Below, one piece after another: positions 1-5,595 of a stretch of DNA of 7,980 nt. The stretch spans positions 1-7,980 of the forward strand of contig JAEOUI010000403.1 in the NCBI GenBank assembly GCA_016839425.1. Reading direction: 5' to 3'. How positions within the stretch are numbered: position 1 is the stretch's first letter; the number at the start of each line of letters is the position of its first letter. The notes under the pieces were generated by a model. The model was not told the origin of the DNA. It ran no database searches and worked only from the letters and a program-made list of their open reading frames with translations. The translations under genes and the position numbers were made by a program. Source of the DNA: Promethearchaeota archaeon (GTDB lineage: Archaea > Asgardarchaeota > Lokiarchaeia > Sigynarchaeales > SOKP01).

Positions 1-2
1 AC

Positions 3-602
3 GGTTTGGGTGCTTGTATTGGCGAATGTCCCGAAGGCGCGTTAGAAATTATTGAAAGAGAAACACTAGAGTTTGATGAGGAAGCAGTGGAGGAACACTT
101 AGAAAACTTATCTAAAAATCAGAATGTTGCTAAGAACGCATCTATCAATCACGAACATATATGCAGTTGTCCTTCTTCAGCACCAATCATCTACGAAAAA
201 TCTTACGAGGAAACCGAATATTCTGATCAGATACAATCTGCCTTGCGTCAATGGCCAACTAAATTAACTTTAGTTAACTCAAACGCCCTATATTTCAATA
301 ATAAAGAACTACTTATTGTATCCGATTGTTCTCCCGTGGCATTCGGTGATTTTCACCGAAAAATCATGAAAGGTAAACCGCTCGTAACTTTATGTCCCAT
401 GTTAGGACTAGGAGAATTAGAGTTGAATAAATTAGAAGATATACTAGTAAAAAACCCGATCGAGCGGGTAGAAGAGATCCTGATGGAAGTTCCATGCTGT
501 CAAAAATTAAAGATATTCTTGGAACCGATCATTGCGAAAATAGACAGGAATATTATTATTGAAGAAAAGATCATTTCTAGAGACGGTAAATTGCTTGATT
601 AA
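3..602 (+). CDS. 4Fe-4S ferredoxin-family protein, 3' part (5' end outside window)
   Basis: The reading frame is open to the left edge (codons begin at base 3), so the start is missing; the TTG at base 6 lies inside the protein and is not a start. Residue numbers here count from that TTG. The visible N-terminus, GACIGECPEGAL, is the end of a ferredoxin [4Fe-4S] motif (C4, C8). A linker with C53 and C55 (HICSCPSSAP) follows. Then comes the conserved C-terminal domain seen in anaerobe ferredoxin-like proteins: LRQWPTKLTLV (80-90), SDCSP (106-110, C108), FGDFHR (113-118), TLCPMLG (128-134, C130) and MEVPCC (160-165). Family members usually read 'CP' plus a Cys-rich C-terminal half, and are thought to be soluble electron carriers in anaerobes; the redox partner is unknown. 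It converges on the regulator downstream. Family assignment is good, physiological role open. Confidence 0.85.
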   Translation, partial: GLGACIGECPEGALEIIERETLEFDEEAVEEHLENLSKNQNVAKNASINHEHICSCPSSAPIIYEKSYEETEYSDQIQSALRQWPTKLTLVNSNALYFNNKELLIVSDCSPVAFGDFHRKIMKGKPLVTLCPMLGLGELELNKLEDILVKNPIERVEEILMEVPCCQKLKIFLEPIIAKIDRNIIIEEKIISRDGKLLD

Positions 603-620
603 TAAAGATTTAGATGTTTT

Positions 621-648
621 TTATTCCAAACAAGAGCATTTGGAATAA
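621..648. terminator. Hairpin between convergent genes
   Basis: Perfect 10-bp inverted repeat (TTATTCCAAA / TTTGGAATAA) around an 8-base loop, 18 bases after the ferredoxin stop. A T6 run (617-622) overlaps its left edge. A second small palindrome, TAAGAT-A-ATCTTA (660-672), and a T8 run (684-691) follow on the plus strand. Archaeal termination relies mainly on T-runs, so the T6 and T8 runs probably end the plus-strand transcript. The hairpin could end or protect both converging transcripts; the minus-strand gene has no good T-run of its own here. Confidence 0.55.
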
Positions 649-693
649 TTTGAAGAATTTAAGATAATCTTAGATTGATTTTATTTTTTTTAT

Positions 694-1347
694 TTATTTC
701 AATACTATTTTTTTCTTGATGATCTTTCTCATCATGACTGAGAGAGCAGATTTTGATTTTCCTAAATCGTTTGCGAGCTCTTCAAGCGATATTTTTCGTG
801 GTATCTCGAAAAATCCAGTTTCTATCGCTCTATCCAAGACAGTTTCTTCGTCAAGGGAGAGTTTATTTAAATCTTCATTTAAGTTATAAGGTGCCTTACC
901 TAACCTAAGTAGTTCAAAATTCAAACCTTTTTGTTCGAATAACGAAAGAAGTGTGTCGATCCGTTCCCTTGAGGCGATGAGTCTCCAATAGGCATAACCT
1001 TCTCTTACATTTACAGGAAAGTTAACTAGCACGCCGCACTTGATGACAGCGTATAATAAATAGGGATCCTTCGTTTTTATATTAAATTTTACTCTTGTAT
1101 CTTCCCTTTCTAATAAATTGAATTCAAAAACGGAAGGATGATTTTTAATAATATTAATAATTGCTTCGATATTATGGTATAAAATTTCAACGATCGAATT
1201 TCCAATGGATTTTTCTAAATCGTAAGGAAGAAAATACAGTATTTCCATCTTGATATCGGGGAATTGTTCATAAATTGTTGCGATCCAAATGTCTTTCGGA
1301 AATCTTATTTTTATTCGTGCAAGAGAAGGTTGAGTACCATCGTTCAT
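694..1347 (-). CDS. Bacterio-opsin activator (Bat)-like HTH transcriptional regulator
   Basis: A 217-residue protein whose C-terminus (about residues 163-215) matches the HTH_10 domain of archaeal Bat-type regulators. It has the signature run TGFFEIPRKISLEELANDLG (177-196), followed by a recognition helix at about 198-210 (KSKSALSVMMRKIIKK). The first 150 residues look like a mixed alpha/beta sensing domain of the kind preceding HTH_10 in short Bat-like proteins; no ligand site or Cys cluster is visible. It probably binds DNA as a dimer, with unknown targets. The gene diverges from the membrane kinase-like gene 227 bases away, so the two could share regulation. The ATG at 1347 has no Shine-Dalgarno; an A/T-rich TATA-like stretch at 1374-1382 would put the transcript start a few bases before it, suggesting a nearly leaderless mRNA. 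Family call is firm; the regulated process is not known. Confidence 0.85.
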   Translation of the reverse strand: MNDGTQPSLARIKIRFPKDIWIATIYEQFPDIKMEILYFLPYDLEKSIGNSIVEILYHNIEAIINIIKNHPSVFEFNLLEREDTRVKFNIKTKDPYLLYAVIKCGVLVNFPVNVREGYAYWRLIASRERIDTLLSLFEQKGLNFELLRLGKAPYNLNEDLNKLSLDEETVLDRAIETGFFEIPRKISLEELANDLGKSKSALSVMMRKIIKKKIVLK

Positions 1348-1525
1348 TTAAAGAAGTTAAATGATTTAAAACTAATATTTTTTAGGGATAATTTTAAAGA
1401 TTTTTTAGATTATCTTTGATAATTAACCATTTCAAAACTAAAATAAATAAAATAGTATTAATAATAGAAATTGTTATATATTTTTTGAAAGAATTATATA
1501 CTTGAAAGTAAAATTTCGTCGGATA

Positions 1526-1566
1526 ATTTTTAATCTAAATTAGGGGAATTTCATAACTTACGAGGT
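1526..1566 (+). promoter_or_regulatory. Promoter and Shine-Dalgarno of the membrane kinase-like gene
   Basis: ATTTTTAATC (1526-1535) resembles an archaeal TATA box and would place transcription start near 1556. GAGGT (1562-1566) lies 8 bases before the ATG at 1575 and selects that start over the out-of-frame ATG at 1570. The rest of the 1348-1574 spacer is A/T-rich with only a weak AAAGAT/ATCTTT inverted repeat (1396-1417). Confidence 0.5.
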
Positions 1567-1574
1567 AATATGAT

Positions 1575-2381
1575 ATGGACCCACTTGAATTGTTTATTGT
1601 TGTTTTATATAATTCAATTATTGCTATATTCGCTTGTTCCGCATTGGGATTGGCCACTAAAACCCAGAAAGCCTTGAAACCATGGCTTTTAGTTTATATT
1701 TCCTTCGCTTTGGCTAATTTTTTCTTGTTTATTCGATTTTTTATTCCATTTTTTTATTATCTATCACAAGTTTTTTTTGCAGTGACCGTAATTTTCTTAT
1801 TTAGTGTAGTTACTAAAGAGTACATTAAGCTTTTCGTAAATTCTAATCGCATTGAAACAATAGTTAAAAATTCAATGCTTGGTGTAACTGTAATTCCTCC
1901 GTTAATAATAGGAATACAATTTTTTATGGCTATTTTTGTTTCAATAAGCATCTTTATGTTGTTAAGAATATATTTGAATACTCGATCTGTTACCAAGCTT
2001 TTCTTTCTTTTGAGCACCAATTCGGCTTTATTAAGCGTGTTAATGAATATATTATTTAGTTATGGTATTGAAGGCACTTCCTTTCTAAGTTATCTCTTTA
2101 ACGCTTTTTTTTCCACTTTAATGCTCTCTTCTGGTTTCATCGCTTTATTAGAGAAAAAATTTAAAGACACATTAGAAGAAAAAAATTCCTTAAAAGACAA
2201 GTATTCTCATGATTTAGGAAACATCCTTCATGTGATTTCGATGACATACGATCTTTTTAACATCGATTACACATTAGAAAGCAAGCAAGAAGAACCCAAC
2301 GAAAATACCGAATTGGACGACCTTATCAAGGTAAAAATAAACGAAGCCTCAAAATTAGTGAGAGATATTCGGGATCTTTAG
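1575..2381 (+). CDS. Seven-helix membrane protein ending in a histidine-kinase H-box, no ATPase domain
   Basis: A 268-residue protein. About seven hydrophobic helices can be drawn (roughly residues 5-27, 35-57, 59-80, 100-115, 116-132, 140-163 and 168-192), resembling 7TM sensor regions of archaeal kinases. A charged, probably coiled-coil linker (193-208) leads to KYSHDLGNILHVI (209-221), which looks like the H-box of a HisKA dimerisation/phosphoacceptor domain with H212 as the likely phosphorylated residue. A second helix (about 243-268, ending SKLVRDIRDL) would complete the hairpin. In normal kinases an ATP-binding HATPase_c domain with N, G1 and G2 boxes follows; here a TAG stop comes instead, and none of the frames after it continues the domain. 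It is either a phosphotransfer/signalling partner phosphorylated in trans or a kinase that has lost its 3' end. The Bat-like regulator diverges upstream. Membrane location is secure; signalling role is inferred from the H-box. Confidence 0.7.
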   Translation: MDPLELFIVVLYNSIIAIFACSALGLATKTQKALKPWLLVYISFALANFFLFIRFFIPFFYYLSQVFFAVTVIFLFSVVTKEYIKLFVNSNRIETIVKNSMLGVTVIPPLIIGIQFFMAIFVSISIFMLLRIYLNTRSVTKLFFLLSTNSALLSVLMNILFSYGIEGTSFLSYLFNAFFSTLMLSSGFIALLEKKFKDTLEEKNSLKDKYSHDLGNILHVISMTYDLFNIDYTLESKQEEPNENTELDDLIKVKINEASKLVRDIRDL

Positions 2382-2901
2382 ATGTTATAAAATAATTGAT
2401 CTTTTTTAAATTTGGGTTAATTTTGTAAGTATAGAAATATTATTCAAATATTTTAGTTAAGAAAAAAATCAGTTATATGATATACCCAGTATATATATCA
2501 GAACATTTATATATCCAAATCCCTATAATATAAGTAACAAAATTGAAATATATATTCCTGAATAATAAAAATCGTTAAAAGATTCAAAATAAAACAATAA
2601 TTACAAATCGGTTATTTGATAAACTAATAAAAAGAGGTGATAGGTTAAAAGAAATTAAAGAAATATTCTGTTTTAATCAAAAGAAGTCGTTTTAATATTG
2701 AATAATAATCGTTATAATAAATATAATAAAATGGAGGTAAAAAATAATAAAAAAATTATTACAATTGGAATGAATCTAAAACAACCATTTAATACCTTGA
2801 ATTGTTCAACAAGTTTAAAAATTTTAGAATTATCCTTCTTTTTTTAAAAGTTTTAAATGCTTCTCCTATTTAAATAAAAAAAAAATAATCAATACGATTT
2901 A
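2382..2901. other. 520-base A/T-rich spacer without a convincing gene
   Basis: A T6 run (2402-2407) probably ends the kinase-like transcript. The rest is very A/T-rich with frequent stops in every frame. Two Shine-Dalgarno-like motifs occur without a usable gene: GAGGTGAT (about 2634-2641), with no ATG after it, and GGAGGT (2733-2738). A similar short string, GAATAATAA followed by ATCGTTA, occurs near 2560 and near 2699. No tRNA, rRNA, IS ends or CRISPR repeats were seen. It could be decayed genes, an untranslated RNA or simple spacer. Confidence 0.6.
2876..2885 (-). terminator. T10 tract after the FAD oxidoreductase gene
   Basis: A run of ten A on the plus strand reads as T10 on the minus strand, 16 bases after the gene's tandem TGA-TAA stops. 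A long T-tract close behind a stop is the usual archaeal intrinsic termination signal. Confidence 0.65.
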
Positions 2902-4383
2902 TCATACTTTATCACTCTTTATATATTGCTCTACTAAAGTACTTGTTATTTCTGCAGTTTGAAAAACCGCTGGAGTTCCTCCTGATTTGCTTGCCCACTG
3001 TCCTGTTAAAAAAAGATTTTTTATTGGAGTTTTTTGTGCAACATTATTATAAACGAATTGTTCAGTTGTCATTTGCCAACCCATTATGGCACCATTTACA
3101 TCGTTTGAATATTTTGCGAAAGATAGTGGTGTTGCAAGTTCCATAACTTCCACATAATTTCTCAAATCAGAAATATCAAAAATATCTGAAACAATATTTA
3201 AGAGATCCTCGGATATTTTCTGTTTAAGCTTGATATAATCTTCTTTATTTTTACTTATTTTTCTAAAAGGTTCTATTTTAGCTGGACACAAGACTGAAAC
3301 TACACTTTTGCCTTTAGGACAACAAGTAGGATCGACATTGCTATAGATGGTAATCGAACCAAGGGGTAATTTTGAGTAATTTCCTTTCTCAAAATTCATT
3401 TCCAAGTCTTTTATGGAATTATTTCTATTAAGTGGAGTCCATATCATATAGTCAGTTATCCCGCTCTCCTTAAGATCAAGATTTAATCCAAGATATAAAT
3501 TTATAGCAGACCAAGATGGTATACGATTTTCTATAGTCGAAATATAATTATTTAAAATATTGACCCCTTTCAAGGATTTTGATAATAAAGAAATTGGATT
3601 AATGTCGAGGACTACAGCTTTCGACAAAATCTCCCTCTCTTTGCCTTCACTATCTAATGCGATAACACCGTCAATTAAATCTTTTTGGAATTTTATCTTC
3701 GAAACCTCCAAACTATATTCAATACTTCCACCATTTTTTATGAAAATATCTACTAAAGCAGAAGAAAATGTTCCAGCACCTCCCTTAATGTAATAAGCAC
3801 CTTGCGAAAAATGTGCCATTGAAAACAACATATAAAAAAGCGCGTTTAAGTTCTCTGGAGGCCATTGAAAAAATCCCATAGGTGCCATTAATATATTTTC
3901 CAATTGTTGGTTCGAAGAAAGAGAATTAAAAATTTGGGGTACTCGCTTTTCAGATAATCGCTTAATAATAATAGGATCGAGGAGATTGCCATTAAGTTTG
4001 AAAAATTCCTTAATTTTTGCTTCATCTTGAGGAAAAATTTTCATTAAACTACCTAAATACTCAGGCAACGATGTGGAAGCGCGAAAATCAATATTATTAT
4101 CCTGATCAATCCAACGATAGAGAAATGGTAATTTTAAAAACTCACAACAATTTTCCGCTTCAAATTTTTTTAAAACTTCATATAATAAGCCCCCTTTTTC
4201 ACAACCACAAATCCAGTGGATGTTTGCATCAAAAATATAATCCCCAAATTTAATATTTGTACAATATCCGCCAGGATAATCGTTTTTTTCAAGGATTAAG
4301 ACTCTATGTCCTTGTTTTTGTAACAGATTTCCTGTAATTAAACCTCCAATACCAGCACCAACGATAATTATATCATATCTCAT
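2902..4383 (-). CDS. FAD-dependent oxidoreductase, phytoene desaturase / carotene isomerase / retinol saturase type
   Basis: A 493-residue protein of the COG1233 family. The N-terminus is a Rossmann FAD-binding fold: YDIIIVGAGIGGLITG with the GxGxxG at residues 9-14, and the acidic ribose-binding E32 in LILEKND. FDANIHWICG (51-60) resembles the start of the substrate domain in carotenoid isomerase and retinol saturase relatives. The C-terminal flavin segment LFLTGQW (457-463) is followed by GTPAVFQTA. Length is normal for the family. Such enzymes desaturate, saturate or isomerise polyunsaturated isoprenoids or related lipids, often at the membrane face. No carotenoid or isoprenoid synthesis gene is nearby, so the substrate cannot be named; a quinone, polyprenol or membrane-lipid side chain is possible. 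I chose the ATG at 4383 because it begins directly before the FAD fold; a TTG at 4425 would add 14 residues. The gene diverges from the flavoprotein gene and ends with tandem stops. Confidence 0.85.
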   Translation of the reverse strand: MRYDIIIVGAGIGGLITGNLLQKQGHRVLILEKNDYPGGYCTNIKFGDYIFDANIHWICGCEKGGLLYEVLKKFEAENCCEFLKLPFLYRWIDQDNNIDFRASTSLPEYLGSLMKIFPQDEAKIKEFFKLNGNLLDPIIIKRLSEKRVPQIFNSLSSNQQLENILMAPMGFFQWPPENLNALFYMLFSMAHFSQGAYYIKGGAGTFSSALVDIFIKNGGSIEYSLEVSKIKFQKDLIDGVIALDSEGKEREILSKAVVLDINPISLLSKSLKGVNILNNYISTIENRIPSWSAINLYLGLNLDLKESGITDYMIWTPLNRNNSIKDLEMNFEKGNYSKLPLGSITIYSNVDPTCCPKGKSVVSVLCPAKIEPFRKISKNKEDYIKLKQKISEDLLNIVSDIFDISDLRNYVEVMELATPLSFAKYSNDVNGAIMGWQMTTEQFVYNNVAQKTPIKNLFLTGQWASKSGGTPAVFQTAEITSTLVEQYIKSDKV

Positions 4384-4427
4384 AATAATCAATACTTTAA
4401 AATTTTTTATGATTAGTATCGGCAAAT

Positions 4428-4470
4428 ACTCTTTTTAAACAATTCCCACTATAAAAAACTGAAAAAGAGT
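4428..4470. promoter_or_regulatory. 9-bp inverted repeat in the divergent promoter region
   Basis: ACTCTTTTT (4428-4436) and AAAAAGAGT (4462-4470) are perfect reverse complements separated by 25 bases. They flank TTTTTTATAG-like sequence on the minus strand, which could be the TATA box of the FAD oxidoreductase gene. A dimeric regulator controlling one or both divergent genes is possible. A/T richness makes chance pairing plausible, so confidence is low. Confidence 0.3.
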
Positions 4471-4492
4471 TTATTATCAAATTTTACACATG

Positions 4493-4515
4493 TTAACCAG
4501 TAGTTAAATAAATTA
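4493..4515 (+). promoter_or_regulatory. TATA box of the flavoprotein gene, overlapped by a small palindrome
   Basis: TTAAATAAATTA (4504-4515) lies about 26 bases before the ATG at 4535, the archaeal TATA spacing, so the mRNA is probably leaderless; no Shine-Dalgarno precedes the ATG. TTAAC-CAGTA-GTTAA (4493-4507) is a 5-bp inverted repeat overlapping the left part of this box and could be a repressor site. Confidence 0.45.
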
Positions 4516-4534
4516 GCAAAAATAATTAATTTGC

Positions 4535-5131
4535 ATGGAACAAAACGAAAAATTTTTACTGGGTATATGTGGTAGTCCAAGAAACCAAGGTACCGAATAC
4601 GCCGTTAAATATACGTTAAACTACGCGAAAGAGAAATTTGGGTTCAATACAGAATTTTGGACCGTTAGGGGCAAAACAATAAAGTTTTGTATTCATTGTG
4701 ATTATTGTATTCGTGAGAAGAAAGGTTGCATGCATGTGGATAATTTGGATGAATTTTATCCCTTATTAGAAAGAGCTAAATTTCTTCTTTTTGGAACTCC
4801 TGTATTTCAAGGAAATCTATCAGGTCAACTTAAAACTGTTATGGATCGTTGCCGGGCCATAATCGCACTAAATCCTAGTGTATTTAAAGGGAAAGTTGGA
4901 ATGGCTCTTGCTGTTGGGGGAGACCGGAGCGGAGGTCAAGAAATAGCGATCAGAACGATCCTTGATTTTTATCAACAAAATCACATGATATCCGTCTCTG
5001 GAGGCGCGTTTGGAGCTAATATAGGTGCTAGTTTATGGACGAGAGATCAAGGACGAAAAGGCATAGAACAGGATGAAGAAGGACTAAGAGCTATCAGAAA
5101 AGTTGTTAAAAGAATGGCAGAATTTATATGA
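4535..5131 (+). CDS. Iron-sulfur flavoprotein / NADPH-dependent FMN reductase family
   Basis: A 198-residue flavodoxin-fold protein. The phosphate-binding loop GSPRNQGT (13-20) binds FMN. The compact cysteine cluster C52-x2-C55-x2-C58-x6-C65 (CIHCDYCIREKKGC) is the [4Fe-4S] motif that defines iron-sulfur flavoproteins such as methanogen Isf. The segment GTPVFQGNLSGQLKTVMDR (87-105) is the second conserved flavin/dimer region. AVGGDRSGGQE (126-136) is the third conserved loop. Length and domain order are typical. Such cytosolic proteins move electrons between ferredoxin-like carriers and small acceptors, and some reduce oxygen or peroxide in anaerobes; the specific acceptor is unknown. The ferredoxin gene at the left edge is a conceivable but unproven partner. 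It diverges from the FAD oxidoreductase, and co-regulation is possible from the shared 151-bp region. Confidence 0.88.
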   Translation: MEQNEKFLLGICGSPRNQGTEYAVKYTLNYAKEKFGFNTEFWTVRGKTIKFCIHCDYCIREKKGCMHVDNLDEFYPLLERAKFLLFGTPVFQGNLSGQLKTVMDRCRAIIALNPSVFKGKVGMALAVGGDRSGGQEIAIRTILDFYQQNHMISVSGGAFGANIGASLWTRDQGRKGIEQDEEGLRAIRKVVKRMAEFI

Positions 5132-5132
5132 G

Positions 5133-5152
5133 ATTGATACAAAATCAATTTT
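5133..5152 (+). terminator. Short hairpin with T-run after the flavoprotein gene
   Basis: ATTGAT-ACAAA-ATCAAT (5133-5149) with the T-run 5149-5152 begins just after the TGA stop. It is small and A/T-rich, but its placement directly after the stop, with T's following, suits transcript termination between convergent genes. Confidence 0.4.
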
Positions 5153-5162
5153 AAATTATTAT

Positions 5163-5169
5163 AAAAAAA
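5163..5169 (-). terminator. T7 tract after the glutaredoxin-like gene
   Basis: Seven A on the plus strand read as T7 on the minus strand, 12 bases past the stop, with an A5 run at 5176-5180 (T5 on the minus strand) in between. T-tracts like these usually end archaeal transcripts. Confidence 0.5.
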
Positions 5170-5181
5170 GAAATGAAAAAG

Positions 5182-5478
5182 TTATTTTAATTCAAATATT
5201 TTTTTTGCTTGTTTTTCTCTCAAACCCGAGACGCCCCATAACTCCTTGAACCAATATTTTCCCTTGTGAATAACAATGGGCGTATTCACAACGCATTGGT
5301 CTTTGTCACAAAATATTTTCAAGAAATTTGGATCGTGGACCAACTGGTCAACAAGCTCCTTATCTTCGATGTTTTTTTCAACATAACTAATATTGTTTTC
5401 TTTAAGCCAATCCTTTAGTTCGTGACAATGGGAACAGCCATCTTTTGTGATAACGATAGGTAGTTGCATTTCAGTCAT
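5182..5478 (-). CDS. Glutaredoxin/thioredoxin-like thiol-disulfide protein
   Basis: A 98-residue single thioredoxin-fold domain. IVITKDGCSHCHELKDWL carries the redox-active CxxC (C15-SH-C18) at the start of the first long helix. NTPIVI (65-70) contains the cis-proline P67 that closes the active site, and WGVSGL (81-86) suits the last strand-to-helix turn. A second Cys pair, C57 and C62 (FCDKDQC), lies just before the cis-Pro loop. It could form an extra disulfide or bind metal and is not a usual glutaredoxin feature. The protein should be cytosolic, with no signal peptide. The gene sits 110 bases downstream of the metal ATPase in the same orientation, but has its own promoter, so it is co-oriented rather than clearly one operon. 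It may keep thiols reduced or handle soft metal ions near the pump (inference). The ATG at 5478 fits a leaderless start; the ATG at 5469 is an alternative. Confidence 0.8.
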   Translation of the reverse strand: MTEMQLPIVITKDGCSHCHELKDWLKENNISYVEKNIEDKELVDQLVHDPNFLKIFCDKDQCVVNTPIVIHKGKYWFKELWGVSGLREKQAKKIFELK

Positions 5479-5500
5479 AATATTTGCAGAGTCGATATTA

Positions 5501-5512
5501 AATATAAAATAT
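5501..5512 (-). promoter_or_regulatory. TATA box of the glutaredoxin-like gene
   Basis: On the minus strand this reads ATATTTTATATT, preceded by the purine-rich GAGAA, which suits a BRE. Its centre is about 28 bases before the ATG at 5478, so the mRNA should begin at or just before the start codon. The identical 12 bases form the TATA box of the ATPase gene (7801-7812). Confidence 0.6.
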
Positions 5513-5572
5513 TTCTCTTTTAAAGTAAAAAGAAAAAATAAGAATTTTATTAATTTTTAGAAAAATCTCTTA

Positions 5573-5595
5573 AAAATAAGTATTATACTTATTTT
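5573..5595 (-). terminator. 23-bp near-perfect palindrome over the ATPase stop codon
   Basis: Arms of 11 bp (5573-5583 and 5585-5595) pair perfectly around base 5584. The ATPase stop (5589-5591) lies inside. On the minus strand the repeat ends in TTTTT, resembling a weak intrinsic terminator. An alternative is a protein-binding site between the ATPase and the glutaredoxin-like gene. The stem is almost entirely A/T. Confidence 0.4.

Noticed and set aside
6..8. TTG as start of the ferredoxin-like gene
   Set aside because: The frame is open upstream of it and the next residues are the middle of a Fe-S motif, so the true start is outside the window.
1570..1572. ATG just before the membrane gene's start
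   Set aside because: It is out of frame, gives a short frame only, and the GAGGT spacing favours 1575.
1757..2020. Minus-strand open frame inside the membrane gene
   Set aside because: It overlaps the real gene in antisense, with no ribosome site and no recognisable domain.
2731..2847. 38-codon frame starting at ATG 2731
   Set aside because: The Shine-Dalgarno-like GGAGGT lies within its first codons rather than before it, and the peptide is low-complexity; kept only as a note in the spacer.
4384..4425. TTG at 4425 as start of the FAD oxidoreductase
   Set aside because: It only adds a 14-residue extension before the FAD-binding fold; the ATG at 4383 directly precedes it. A TATA-like site could still serve the longer form, so it is not excluded.
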